A stretch of 64,000 nucleotides of DNA from CAVRRZ01 sp963723745 (GCA_963723745.1 CAVRRZ010000004.1:496001-560000), one strand, 5' to 3'. Shown: positions 34,738 to 44,200, counted from the first letter of the stretch. A program made the numbers and translations. The notes: generated by a model not told the origin, from the sequence alone.

Positions 34738-35664
34738 ATGACCGTCGAGACCGTCGACACGGCTCCGGCCGTGCCCGCCTACCGCCCCTTCGCCGTACGC
34801 GTCGCCCGGGTGTGGCGGATCAGCCCGAGCTTCTGCCGGGTGACGTTCACCGGCGCCGACCTCGACGAGTTCGCCTCGGGCGGCGCCGACCAGCGGATCA
34901 AGGTGCTCTTCCCACTGGCGACCACCGGGCTGGCCGACTGTCCGATGACGGCCGACTGGTACGCCGACTGGCGCGCCCTGCCCGAGGAGCGACGCAACCC
35001 CATGCGCAGCTACACCGTGCGGGCCGCCCGGCCCCTCGAGCGCGAGGTGGACGTCGACTTCGTGCTGCACGGTCCGGCCGGGCCCGCCTCGGCGTGGGCC
35101 GAACGTGCCGTGGCCGGCGACGAGGTGGTCCTGGTCGGCCCGAACGCGCGCTTCCCCGGCCCGACCGGGGGCGTCGAGTGGCGGCCGCCGGCGGGTGCGC
35201 GGTCGCTGCTGCTGGCCGGCGACGAGACCGCCGTCCCGGCGATCAGCGCCATCGCCGAGGCGCTGCCCTACGGCACCGGCGCCCGGGTGCTGCTCGAGGT
35301 GCCGACAGAGGACGACGTCCTCGACCTCGAGGTACCTGCGGACGTGCGGCTGACCTGGCTCCCCCGTCGCTGCGGCGCCACGACGCACCCGCTGGGTGCG
35401 CTGCTCACCGCCGCGGTGTGCGCGGCGGCCGCCGACATCGGCGGCGCGGACGCCGCCGCGGACGGCGACGACCTGGACCCCGACGCGCTCGTGTGGGAGG
35501 TGCCGGCCGGGTCCGGCGAGGGAGCCGCCGCCTACGCCTGGCTGGCCGGCGAGGCCGGCGTGGTCACCGGCCTGCGCCGGCACCTGCTCCGCGAGGCCGG
35601 GTTCGACCGCCGCTCGGTCGCCTTCATGGGCTACTGGCGGCAGGGACGCCCGGGCCTCTCCTGA
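34738..35664 (+). CDS. Siderophore-interacting protein (FAD-dependent ferric-siderophore reductase)
   Basis: A 308-residue SIP/ViuB family flavoprotein. Features are an N-terminal FAD domain with RSYTVRAARP (the RxYT motif), VDVDFVLHGPAGPASAWAERAV, and LLLAGDETAVPAISAIAEALP for NAD(P)H binding. The C-terminus has AYAWLAGEAGVVTGLRRHLLREAGFDRRSVAFMGYWRQG. It reduces Fe3+-siderophore in the cytoplasm to release iron. It is divergent from the import operon across the shared iron box. Confidence 0.9.
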   Translation: MTVETVDTAPAVPAYRPFAVRVARVWRISPSFCRVTFTGADLDEFASGGADQRIKVLFPLATTGLADCPMTADWYADWRALPEERRNPMRSYTVRAARPLEREVDVDFVLHGPAGPASAWAERAVAGDEVVLVGPNARFPGPTGGVEWRPPAGARSLLLAGDETAVPAISAIAEALPYGTGARVLLEVPTEDDVLDLEVPADVRLTWLPRRCGATTHPLGALLTAAVCAAAADIGGADAAADGDDLDPDALVWEVPAGSGEGAAAYAWLAGEAGVVTGLRRHLLREAGFDRRSVAFMGYWRQGRPGLS

Positions 35665-35808
35665 CGCCGCCGGCTCGGCCTCACCCGCCCTGGTGATACC
35701 GGCGGAGCCGCCGGACTCCAGCCGGGGCCCCGATCTGCCGATGGGAGAAGGCCCTGACAGGGCGCCACCGGGGTCCGCTACCCCGACCGAGCGCGAAGGA
35801 CCGTTGGC

Positions 35809-36060
35809 GTGATCGCAGTCACCTGCCGCAACGGCGAGCACTTCTCGCTGAACCCCGACCTGATCCAGCGCGTGGAGAACCGGGGCGACACCTGGGTCTT
35901 CCTCGCGGACGGCACGAAGTACGTCGTCGGGCAGTCGATCGAAGAACTGGCGCGCATCGTCACCCACCACCGCGCCGCCGCGATGTCCTCCCGACGGCTG
36001 CTCGGCCGTCCGGCTCGCGTGGCGCACCTCGCGCCGGAGCTGTCCACCACACCGGACTGA
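35809..36060 (+). CDS. FlbD-like small protein
   Basis: An 83-residue protein whose first 60 residues match the FlbD family: MIAVTCRNGEHFSLNPDLIQRVENRGDTWVFLADGTKYVVGQSIEELARIV. FlbD-like proteins usually lie in flagellar operons; here no other flagellar gene is nearby. The GTG start follows GCGAAGGACCGTTG. The C-terminal 25 residues are Arg/Ala-rich. The role in this context is unknown. Confidence 0.8.
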   Translation: MIAVTCRNGEHFSLNPDLIQRVENRGDTWVFLADGTKYVVGQSIEELARIVTHHRAAAMSSRRLLGRPARVAHLAPELSTTPD

Positions 36061-36132
36061 CCACACCGGACTGACCGCGCCGGAGCGACCGGGCCGGAGC
36101 GACCGGGCCCGGTTGCCGCGGGCACCGGCATC

Positions 36133-37665
36133 TCAGTCGCGGTCGCCGCGCCCCCCGCCGCGGCCGGGCCGGTCCTCCTTGTCCTTCTTCTTGTCCTTCT
36201 TCTTCTCGTCGTCGTCCTCGTCGTCGTCCTCGTCGTCGTCCTCGTCGTCGTCCGGCGGGGCCGGCGCCGGGGCCGGGGCCGGCTCGGGAGCCGGCACCGG
36301 CGCCACCGCGTAGGACACCGTCACGGCACCGTCGGGCGGGACCGTCCCGACGGGTGCCACGTCGAGCACCTGCCCCTCGGAGACCTCCGCGGTGGTCACC
36401 GGTGTCAGCTGCACCGACAGGCCCAGGCCGACCAGCTCCGCCTGCACCTGCGCCACCGGACGCCCCACGAGATCGGCCGCGACGACGGGAACGCCGGTGG
36501 GTGTCGCCACCGCAGGCGACGACGGCGAGGAGTCCGACGTCGGCGCCGGCGGGGTGTCGGCCGCCGGGCGCGGGCCGTTGACGAGCACCACACCCAGGAC
36601 CAGGAGAACGGTCAGCAGGGCTCCCAGCGCCGCCCACACACCGGGGCCGCGCCGCGTCCGCGCAGCCGGAGCCGCAGCCGCACCGGAAGCAGCCGGAGCC
36701 GCTGCCGGGACCACGGAGGGCACGGTCGCCGCGTCGGCCCCGGACGCCGCGGCGAGCGCACCCGCCGCCACTCCCCCGGCGCCGAGGCCCAGCGGCAGGG
36801 GCAGGACGGCGGTGCCGGTCGGTGACGTCGGGCGCGGAGCCGCCAGCACCCGCTCCACGTCCGCCAGCAGCGCGCCGCCGTCCGGATGGCGCACGGCCGG
36901 GTCCTTGGCCAGCGCGCGCATGATGAGGTCCCGGACGTCGGCGGGCACGTGCGGTGGCAGCGGCTCGGGCTCGTCGCGCAGGTGCCGCAGCGCGATCTGC
37001 ACCGGGTTCTCGCCGTCGAACATCCGCCGGCCGGCCAGGCACTCGTAGGCCACGGCCCCCAGCGCGTACACGTCGCTCGCGGGGGTGGCCTTCGCGCCCT
37101 GTACCTGCTCGGGCGACAGGTAGTGCGCGGTGCCGATGACCTGCCCGGTCCCGGTGAGCGGGACGCTGGACGCCGACCACGCGACACCGAAGTCGGTGAT
37201 CTTGACGGTGCCGTCCGGGGCGACCAGCACGTTGCCGGGCTTGATGTCGCGGTGCACGATGCCGGCCGCGTGCGCAGCGGCCAGTGCGGACGCGGTCTGG
37301 CGCAGCATGGACGTCGTCCCTGCGACGTCCATCCGGCGCTCGCGGTGCAGCAGCGCCGCCAGCGACTCGCCCTCGACCAGCTCCATGACCAGGTAGGCGA
37401 CCGGTTCGCCGGTGCCGGCCGGCACCTCGCCGTAGTCGAACACCGAGGCGACGTGGGGGTGCACGAGACTGGCGGCGTGCTGCGCCTCGGCGCGGAACCG
37501 GGCGCGGAAGGCCGGGTCGTCGGTGAACTCGCTGCGCAGGATCTTGACGGCCACGGTGCGGTTCAGCAGCCGGTCGCGGGCGCGCCAGACCTGCCCCATG
37601 CCGCCGCGGGCGAGTGGAGCGACCAACTCGTAACGGTCGGCGAGGACGTGCGGACCGCCGTCCAT
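36133..37665 (-). CDS. PASTA-domain Ser/Thr protein kinase
   Basis: A 510-residue PknB-like kinase. The N-terminal domain has the glycine loop ARGGMGQVWRA, Lys41, HRDIKPGNVL (Asp140), DFG (158-160) and the APE-equivalent YLSPEQ. A hydrophobic segment (WAALGALLTVLLVLGVVLV) follows a Pro/Ala linker, then one PASTA domain (VAADLVGRPVAQVQAELVGLGLSV to VPPDGAVTVSYAV). The C-terminal tail is unusual: an Asp/Glu block from four 12-nt repeats followed by a Lys block, outside the cell if topology is normal. The ATG at 37665 follows GAGGGGGAGGTGCCG. Confidence 0.9.
   Translation of the reverse strand: MDGGPHVLADRYELVAPLARGGMGQVWRARDRLLNRTVAVKILRSEFTDDPAFRARFRAEAQHAASLVHPHVASVFDYGEVPAGTGEPVAYLVMELVEGESLAALLHRERRMDVAGTTSMLRQTASALAAAHAAGIVHRDIKPGNVLVAPDGTVKITDFGVAWSASSVPLTGTGQVIGTAHYLSPEQVQGAKATPASDVYALGAVAYECLAGRRMFDGENPVQIALRHLRDEPEPLPPHVPADVRDLIMRALAKDPAVRHPDGGALLADVERVLAAPRPTSPTGTAVLPLPLGLGAGGVAAGALAAASGADAATVPSVVPAAAPAASGAAAAPAARTRRGPGVWAALGALLTVLLVLGVVLVNGPRPAADTPPAPTSDSSPSSPAVATPTGVPVVAADLVGRPVAQVQAELVGLGLSVQLTPVTTAEVSEGQVLDVAPVGTVPPDGAVTVSYAVAPVPAPEPAPAPAPAPPDDDEDDDEDDDEDDDEKKKDKKKDKEDRPGRGGGRGDRD
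36205..36252 (-). repeat. 12-nt tandem repeat coding for Asp/Glu tail
   Basis: Four perfect copies of CTCGTCGTCGTC (plus strand) encode DDDE units on the minus strand in the kinase tail. Two copies of GTCCTTCTTCTT just before, at 36181-36204, encode the adjacent Lys/Asp units. The DNA repeat is likely to expand or contract. Confidence 0.9.
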
Positions 37666-37851
37666 CGGCACCTCCCCCTCTCCCGATCCGAGCTGCCCTG
37701 CCGACCCAGTGTCCGTGATGCGGCGGCGTGCGGCGGGACGCGCTGGGGATCCCCGCCCGTCCGGGCGACCCCTGCACCCCCTGTCGCGGCAGCCCCGCTG
37801 GTGCCGGCATGCGTGCGACACCGGCGTGAGGCGCACCTGCCGGCGCGCTGA

Positions 37852-38757
37852 CTACTCGCAGCCGACCCCGTCGCCGTCGCCGTCGAGGTGGCTGCCGTAC
37901 CCGGCGGTCCCGCGCCGCACCGGCGCGTCGCCGGCGGCCCGGGCCTCGGCGCAGTTCGCGTACGGGCGGGCCGACCCGGCCTCGGCGGGTGGCGCGTCGG
38001 GGGTCGGGGGCGGCCCACCGTCGTCCGCGGGCAGCGGGTGGTCCGGGCAGGCCTCGAGCACGCGGGCCATGGCGTCCCGCTCGGCCGCGGTCACCCACAG
38101 CTCGTAGGCCTGCTTCACGGCGATCTGCCGGGCGACGTAGTCGCAGCGGAACGGACGGTGTGGCGGCAGCCAGGTCGCGGCGTCGCCGTCGCGCTTCTGC
38201 TGGTTGAGCGAGCCGTCGACGGCGAGCAGGTTCAGCGGGTCGCTGTAGAAGGCCACCCGCCGGTCGGCGTCCCAGCCCTGGGCGCCCTTCTGCCAGGCGT
38301 CGCTGACCGCGACGACGTGGTCGATCTGCACGTCGTCGCTGGTGTCCTGCCCGCGCCGGAACTCGATGGTGGTGCCGGAGTACGGGTCGGCCAGCGTGCC
38401 GGCGGCGACCACGCAGTCGCGGGTGCCGGGCTTGAAGGTCTCGCCGGTGAGGTCGCGGGCCAGGACGTCGTTGCGGGCGTCGCAGCCGTTGCGGTCGGGG
38501 TCTCCCCAGCCCGGTCCGAACAGCTCGCGGTCGTACCCGGTCCGCGGCGCACGGCCCTTGACGGCGAGACCGGCCAGCGCCGCCTGGGCAGCGGAGGGTT
38601 CGGCGTCCCCGGACGGGTCCACCTCCGGTGCGTGAACCCCTGCGCTGCTGGGGCCGGCGACGGCAGGAGGCGCCAGGTCCGCGCAGCCACCGAGCACGAT
38701 GACGGCGGCGAACGCCGCCAGGACGGCGCGCGCGGACGTTCTTCCCCGGTTCGACAT
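37852..38757 (-). CDS. Secreted HNH (DUF1524/GmrSD-type) nuclease lipoprotein with Excalibur domain
   Basis: A 301-residue exported protein. The signal peptide ends in a lipobox (VLGGCADL). The nuclease domain is the DUF1524/HNH type seen in secreted actinobacterial nucleases: GYDRELFGPGWGD, NDVLARDLTGETF, DVQIDHVVAVSDAWQKGA and DPLNLLAVDGSLNQQKRDGDAATWLPP. The C-terminus has an Excalibur calcium-binding motif (DGDGDGVGCE). It probably degrades extracellular DNA for nutrition or biofilm turnover. The ATG start at 38757 gives a clean signal peptide. Confidence 0.88.
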   Translation of the reverse strand: MSNRGRTSARAVLAAFAAVIVLGGCADLAPPAVAGPSSAGVHAPEVDPSGDAEPSAAQAALAGLAVKGRAPRTGYDRELFGPGWGDPDRNGCDARNDVLARDLTGETFKPGTRDCVVAAGTLADPYSGTTIEFRRGQDTSDDVQIDHVVAVSDAWQKGAQGWDADRRVAFYSDPLNLLAVDGSLNQQKRDGDAATWLPPHRPFRCDYVARQIAVKQAYELWVTAAERDAMARVLEACPDHPLPADDGGPPPTPDAPPAEAGSARPYANCAEARAAGDAPVRRGTAGYGSHLDGDGDGVGCE

Positions 38758-38859
38758 GCACAGGCAACGTACGTCCGACGGAGCACTGCCGGCCGGAGGC
38801 CGCGCCGTGTCGCCCTCCGTTGACGGGTGCGCGGCCGTGCGAGGACCATCCCGTCCGCC

Positions 38860-40263
38860 ATGGAGGTCTCTGCCGCGGACGAGGACGCACTGGACCGGGC
38901 GGTCACCCACGTCCGCGGCTGGCTGGCGTCGTTGCCCGACCGCCGCGTGCCGTCGAGCGCCACGCCGGAGGAGGTCGCCGCCGCCCTCGGCACGGCCCTG
39001 CCCCGGCACGGCTCGCCGGCCGGCGAGGTGATCGACCGGTTGGCCGCCGCCGTCGAACCGGGGCTGATGGCCAGCGCCTCGGGCCGGTTCTTCGGCTGGG
39101 TGATGGGCGCGACGCTGCCGGCGGCCCTCGCGGCGGACTGGCTGGTCACCGGCTGGGACCAGAACGCGGGCATGCGCGATGCGACACCGGGCGTCGTGGC
39201 CGTCGAGGAGGTCGCAGGGGCGTGGCTGCTGGAGCTGCTCGGCCTGCCGCCGGGCGCGGCGGTCGGGTTCACGACCGGCGCCACGATGGCGAACCTCACC
39301 TGCTTGGCCGCGGCGCGCGACCGGGTGCTCGACCGGGTCGGCTGGGACGTCACCGCCGCGGGCCTGACCGGCGCGCCCCGGGTGCGCGTGGTGGCCGGCG
39401 TCGAGGTGCACAGCTCGGTGGAGGTGGCGCTGCGCTACCTCGGCCTCGGCCGGCCGGAGGTCGTCGCCGCCGACGACCAGGGCCGGCTGGACGTCGACGC
39501 GCTGCGGGCGCACCTGGCCGACGCGGAGGGTCCGCTGATCGTCTGCCTGCAGGCGGGCAACGTGCACTCCGGCGCGTTCGACCCGTTCGGGCCGGCGATC
39601 GAGGTGTCGCACGAGGCCGGCGCCTGGGTGCACGTCGACGGCGCCTTCGGCCTGTGGGCGTTGACCACCCCGACGCTGGCCGACCTGACCACCGGCCTTC
39701 TCGGCGCCGACTCCTGGGCGACGGACGCGCACAAGACGCTCAACACGCCCTACGACGGCGGGGTGGCGGTGGTGACCGACGCGGCCGCCCTCCGCGCGGC
39801 GATGGGCGTGCAGGCCAGCTACCTGCTGGCCGGGACCAAGGCGAACCCCTACGACCTGGTGCCCGAGCTGTCCCGGCGGGCCCGCGGGGTGCCGGTGTGG
39901 GCGGCGCTGGCCTCGCTCGGGGCCGACGGCGTGTGCACGCTGGTCGAGGGGCTGGTCGCCGCAGCCCACGGCATCGCGGACGGCGTCCGGGAGATCCCGG
40001 GCGCCCGCGTGGTCAACGACGTCGTCTACACGCAGGTCTGCGTGGCCTTCGAGGACGACGAGCGCACCCGGTCGGTGTACGCGCGCCTGCTGGCCGAGGG
40101 GCACGTGATGCCGTCGGCGAGCACCTGGCAGGGCCGGGCGGTGATCCGCTTCTCGGTCAGCTCGTGGCGGACCAGCGCCGACGAGGTGCGCTCGACCGTC
40201 GAGGCCCTCGCCCGCGCTGCGCGGGACGCGGGGCCCGGCGACGCCGGCCGAAGAAGCGCCTGA
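38860..40263 (+). CDS. PLP-dependent amino-acid decarboxylase family protein
   Basis: A 467-residue group II pyridoxal-phosphate enzyme (aromatic amino-acid/glutamate decarboxylase-like). Landmarks are GRFFGWVMGATLPAALAADWLVTGWDQNAG, VGFTTGATMANLTCLAAAR, WVHVDGAFGLWA (Asp for the PLP nitrogen) and WATDAHKTLNTPYDGG with the PLP-binding Lys. The C-terminus VIRFSVSSWRTSADEV fits the family. The substrate is unknown. Its 3' end overlaps the convergent phospholipase D gene by 107 bases, and both frames keep their codon use there. Confidence 0.85.
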   Translation: MEVSAADEDALDRAVTHVRGWLASLPDRRVPSSATPEEVAAALGTALPRHGSPAGEVIDRLAAAVEPGLMASASGRFFGWVMGATLPAALAADWLVTGWDQNAGMRDATPGVVAVEEVAGAWLLELLGLPPGAAVGFTTGATMANLTCLAAARDRVLDRVGWDVTAAGLTGAPRVRVVAGVEVHSSVEVALRYLGLGRPEVVAADDQGRLDVDALRAHLADAEGPLIVCLQAGNVHSGAFDPFGPAIEVSHEAGAWVHVDGAFGLWALTTPTLADLTTGLLGADSWATDAHKTLNTPYDGGVAVVTDAAALRAAMGVQASYLLAGTKANPYDLVPELSRRARGVPVWAALASLGADGVCTLVEGLVAAAHGIADGVREIPGARVVNDVVYTQVCVAFEDDERTRSVYARLLAEGHVMPSASTWQGRAVIRFSVSSWRTSADEVRSTVEALARAARDAGPGDAGRRSA

Positions 40264-41785
40264 CCCGGCGCCACCGGTCCGGGGTCTTCTCGGCGTCGAG
40301 CAGCTCGGTGTCGGCCAGCGCCCGGTCGACCGGCCCGAGGTCGGGCGGCTCGAAGTCGGCCAGCGAGCGGCCGGTCGGGCGCCGGAGCCGCTCGACCCCC
40401 CGCACCAGGGAGCCGGTGTCGGCGATCGCGGCCGCGACCTCCTCCGGCGTCGCGCCCAGGTGCTCGGCGAGCAGCCCGTCCCGGAAGCCGACGATGGTCG
40501 CGGCGATCTCCTCCTGCCGCGGCGAGCCGGCGACGGCCTCGATGGTCAGGTCGCACTCGGTGTCCACGCCCATCGACCGGTTGTTCAGGTTGGACGAGCC
40601 GACGCGCAGCAGGCGGTCGTCGACGACCATCACCTTGGCGTGCACGTAGATGGGCTGCCGCCCCTCCGTGACCGGGACGTAGAGCCGGAAGCGACCGTGC
40701 CGGTCGGCGTCGGCGAGCATGGCGAGCAGCTTGGCTCGGGCGGTGCCCATGGCCTTCTCCGACAGCCAGCCCTCGGCCACCTCGGGGTTGACGACGACGA
40801 ACTCGGGGCCGTCGGGTTCGCGCAGCCGCTCGGCCATGGCCTCGGCGACGCGACGGTTGGCGAAGTACTGGCTCTCGATGTAGACGGAGCGCTTCGCCGC
40901 CGCGATCGCCGCCAGCCACAGCAGCTCGATCTCGTGCACCAGGTCCTCGCCGCCGTACTCGGGCCGGGTGCGCGAGATGGCGACGTCGACGTCGGTGAAC
41001 AGCGGCTCCACGCCCTCGGGCCACGGGTGGTCGACATCGGTGACCGGCTCGAGGTCCTCCCCCGCACCGCTCTTCCACCGTTCCCGCGCGAGGTCGCCGA
41101 GGGCCCGCGCCGCCGGCCCGGAGACCAGGCTGGTGACGTCGTGCCACGGCATCGTGGGCTTGCGGGACGTCGGACGACGGCGGTGCGGATGCGTGTCGGC
41201 GTGCTCGGCGGTGTCCCACCGGTCGGCGGTGACGTCGATGCCGCCGGCGAAGGCCAGGCAGTCGTCGACCACCACGATCTTCTGGTGGTGCGCGGCACCG
41301 AACGGATGATGGGTGTCGACGGTGAAGGTCAGCCGGTCGGGGGTGCGGCGGTCGAGCAGCACGATCGGCTTGAGGCCGCGGCCGAGGGCCACGAGCATGC
41401 CGAGGTCCCACTGCAGGACCCCGATCTCGAGCTCGGGGTTGGCCTTGACGGCCTTCTCCAGCACGGCGCCCAGCCGGTCGTCGCGCGCGCGGTCCGGGCC
41501 CAGCGGGTCCAGCCGGATGCGCGGGTCGAAGTCCCAGCCGATGAACAGCACCCGCCTGCGGGCCTGCAGGACGACCTGCTTGAGCGTGGCGAAGTAGCTG
41601 GCGGCGTCGACGAACACCGCGTGCTCGGTCGCGCGCTCGATCCGCCAGCACGTCTCGCCGGGGACGAGCAGCGAGTCCGACGCCGGCTGCTGCGGGCCGG
41701 GTGGCTCGGCCGGCTCGCGGGGGATGGGCAGGGCCAGGCCGGGGTCGGTCGCGGGCCCGGTGGCCGCGGGGGCGTCGTCCGTCAC
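40157..41785 (-). CDS. Phospholipase D-family protein
   Basis: A 542-residue PLD-superfamily protein with both HKD motifs: HHQKIVVVDDCLAFAGGIDVTADRWD and HAKVMVVDDRLLRVGSSNLNNRSMG. Also visible are WDFDPRI near residue 85 and SVYIESQYFANRRVAEA. No membrane segment is evident, so a soluble phospholipase or phosphatidyltransferase is more likely than a classic cardiolipin synthase. The GTG at 41785 was chosen as the first start compatible with homology. Its last 35 residues (Arg/Pro-rich) lie in the overlap with the decarboxylase gene. Confidence 0.85.
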   Translation of the reverse strand: MTDDAPAATGPATDPGLALPIPREPAEPPGPQQPASDSLLVPGETCWRIERATEHAVFVDAASYFATLKQVVLQARRRVLFIGWDFDPRIRLDPLGPDRARDDRLGAVLEKAVKANPELEIGVLQWDLGMLVALGRGLKPIVLLDRRTPDRLTFTVDTHHPFGAAHHQKIVVVDDCLAFAGGIDVTADRWDTAEHADTHPHRRRPTSRKPTMPWHDVTSLVSGPAARALGDLARERWKSGAGEDLEPVTDVDHPWPEGVEPLFTDVDVAISRTRPEYGGEDLVHEIELLWLAAIAAAKRSVYIESQYFANRRVAEAMAERLREPDGPEFVVVNPEVAEGWLSEKAMGTARAKLLAMLADADRHGRFRLYVPVTEGRQPIYVHAKVMVVDDRLLRVGSSNLNNRSMGVDTECDLTIEAVAGSPRQEEIAATIVGFRDGLLAEHLGATPEEVAAAIADTGSLVRGVERLRRPTGRSLADFEPPDLGPVDRALADTELLDAEKTPDRWRRVRRFFGRRRRAPRPAQRGRGPRRSSAPRRRWSATS

Positions 41786-42121
41786 CCGGGCAGTGTGCGC
41801 ACAGTCCCCGCCCGGGACCAACCTCCGCGCGCCGGTCCGGCGCAGATGTCGCGGCCGGCCGACGACGAACACGGCACCCCGCCCTGCGCGACCCCCTGAC
41901 GGACAGGTCGCGGGCGCCGGCAAAACCTCTGGGGCGGCACGCCGCGAACCGGACATCTGCGGTCATCCGCGCATGGACAACGGCAGATATCCGTGTGCGG
42001 GCGCAATCCACCCGACCCCGGCCGAGCCGGTCCGCACCCGCTGCACTCCCGGACTTCAGGTCCGCATCCAAGCTGCCGAGAACAGAGGGGTACCACTGCA
42101 GCACCACCCTGGGAGAAGCCT
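41786..42121. other. Intergenic region with repeated GCAGATGTC motif
   Basis: These 336 bases between divergent genes hold no recognised gene. GCAGATGTC at 41842-41850 is repeated in inverted form at 41952-41960, and GCAGATATC (one change) lies at 41983-41991. They could be operator sites for either gene. The last 60 bases hold the ribosome site GGGAGAAGCCT of the 42122 gene. Confidence 0.45.
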
Positions 42122-42457
42122 GTGATCGTCACCTGCCGGGCACGGACGCCCGCACCCGAGACTCAGATCGCCGCGGAGGTGTCCGACGTCCTCGAGCGCC
42201 GCGGGGCGCTCGCGCACCCGCCGGTCTCGATCGCCGTGTCCGACCAGGTCGCCCTCGGCATCGCCTACCTCTTCAAGAGCGCCTCGATCAACGGCCAGAT
42301 CCTCGACCGGTTCGCCCGCACGGGGTCGGTCGACAGCCACGAGTTGCTCGAGGCGATCCGTTTCGAGCAGCAGTACGCCTCCCCGGAGGGGCACGCCGCC
42401 CTGCACTGCCTGATCGGCTGGGTGCACAGCCGCGTGCACCGGTTGCGCGCCGACTGA
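42122..42457 (+). CDS. Hypothetical protein, 111 aa
   Basis: A helical protein with no recognised domain: an N-terminal region IAAEVSDVLERRGALAHPPVSIAV, then DQVALGIAYLFKSASINGQILDRFARTGSVDSHELLEAIRFEQQYASPEG, ending HSRVHRLRAD. There are no membrane or signal segments. The GTG start follows GGGAGAAGCC. Codon use is like that of the neighbours. It lies 43 bases before RNase J and may share its transcript. Confidence 0.6.
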   Translation: MIVTCRARTPAPETQIAAEVSDVLERRGALAHPPVSIAVSDQVALGIAYLFKSASINGQILDRFARTGSVDSHELLEAIRFEQQYASPEGHAALHCLIGWVHSRVHRLRAD

Positions 42458-42500
42458 CCGCCCACCGGAGGGGCGACGACACCGCCGTAACCTGCGGGGC

Positions 42501-44189
42501 ATGAGTCGCACGCACCCGGAACTGCGGACACCTCCCCCGCTCCCGGACGGGGGCCTCCGGGTCGTGGCCCTCGGCGGGCTGGGTGAGATCGGTCGCAACA
42601 TGACCGTCTTCGAGCACGCCGGCAAGCTGCTGGTCGTCGACTGCGGCGTGCTCTTCCCCGAGGAGCACCAGCCCGGGATCGACGTCATCCTCCCCGACTT
42701 CACCTCCATCCGGGACCGGCTCGATGACGTCGTCGCGATCGTGCTGACGCACGGGCACGAGGACCACATCGGGGGCGTCCCCTACCTGCTGCGCGAGCGC
42801 GCCGACATCCCGGTCGTGGGCTCCAAGCTGACGCTGGCCTTCATCGAGGCGAAGCTCAAGGAGCACAAGATCAGGCCGGTCACCGTCGAGGTGGCCGAGG
42901 GCGACCCGCCGGACGTTCGGCCCGTTCGACTGCGAGTTCCTGGCGGTCAACCACTCCATCCCCGACGCGTCTCGCGGTGGCGATCCGGACGGCGGCCGGG
43001 CTGGTCCTGCACACCGGCGACTTCAAGATGGACCAGTTCCCCCTCGACCGGCGGATCACCGACCTGCGCGGCTTCGCCCGGCTCGGCGAGGAGGGCGTGG
43101 ACCTCTTCCTCACCGACTCCACCAACGCCGAGGTCCCGGGCTTCACCATGTCCGAGGGCGAGCTCGTCCCCGCCATCGAGAAGGTGTTCCGGACCGCCCC
43201 GCGGCGGGTCATCGTCTCCAGCTTCGCCAGCCACGTGCACCGCATCCAGCAGGTCCTCGACCAGGCGCACGCGCACGGCCGCAAGGTGGCCTTCGTCGGC
43301 CGCTCCATGGTCCGGAACATGGGTATCGCCCGGGAGCTCGGCTACCTCACCGTGCCCGACGGCCTCGTCGTCGACATGAAGGTGCTGGAGAAGCTGCCCG
43401 CGAACCAGGTCTGCCTGATCTGCACCGGCTCGCAGGGCGAGCCGATGGCGGCGCTGTCCCGCATGGCCAACCGCGATCACGTCATCCGCATCACCGAGGG
43501 CGACACGGTGCTGCTGGCCAGCTCGCTGATCCCCGGCAACGAGAACGCGATCTACCGGGTCATCAACGAGCTGACCCGCTGGGGCGCCGACGTGGTGCAC
43601 AAGGGCAACGCCAAGGTGCACGTGTCCGGTCACGCCAGCGCCGGCGAGCTCGTCTACTGCTACAACCTCGTCAAGCCGCGCAACGTCATGCCCGTGCACG
43701 GCGAGTGGCGCCACCTGCAAGGCCAACGGCCAGCTCGCCATCCGCACCGGCGTCCACCCCAAGGGCGTCGTCCTGGCCGAGGACGGCGTGACCGTCGACC
43801 TGCTCGGCGGCAAGGTGCGGATCAGCGGCAAGGTGCCGGCGGGCAACGTGTACGTCGACGGCCAGACCGTCGGCGGCGCCACCGAGGCCCACCTCAAGGA
43901 CCGCCGCAACCTGGCCGAGGAGGGCGTCATCACCGTCGTGGCCATCGTCGACGCCGAGTCCGGCACGCTGGCCGAGCCGCCGGACTTCCTCGCCCGCGGC
44001 TTCGTGCACGACGAGACCACGTTCGACGCGGTCGTCCCGCTCGTGGAGAAGGCGCTGGCCAAGGCGGCCGAGGAGGGCGTGGGCGGGGCGGTGCAGCTGG
44101 AGCAGCTGATCTCGCGGGCGGTGGGCCAGTGGGCGCACCGCACGTACCGGCGCAGCCCGCTGATCATCCCCATCGTCATCGACGCCTGA
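42501..44189 (+). CDS. rnj: Ribonuclease J, frameshifted
   Basis: A metallo-beta-lactamase/beta-CASP ribonuclease central to actinobacterial RNA processing. The N-terminus has LGGLGEIGRNMTVFE and LTHGHEDHIGG (HxHxDH zinc motif). The middle has LHTGDFKMDQFPLDRR, DSTNAEVPGFTMSE, SSFASHVHRIQQVLD and ICTGSQGEPMAALSRMA. The C-domain follows with PVHGEWRHL, VVLAEDGVTVDLLGGK and SPLIIPIVIDA. Three frame changes, near 42908, 42976 and 43722, split it; each alternative frame continues the family sequence exactly. Such a conserved gene is unlikely to be broken, so these are probably sequencing errors. The corrected length is about 560 residues. Confidence 0.9.
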
Positions 44190-44200
44190 GCGCGGCCGGC

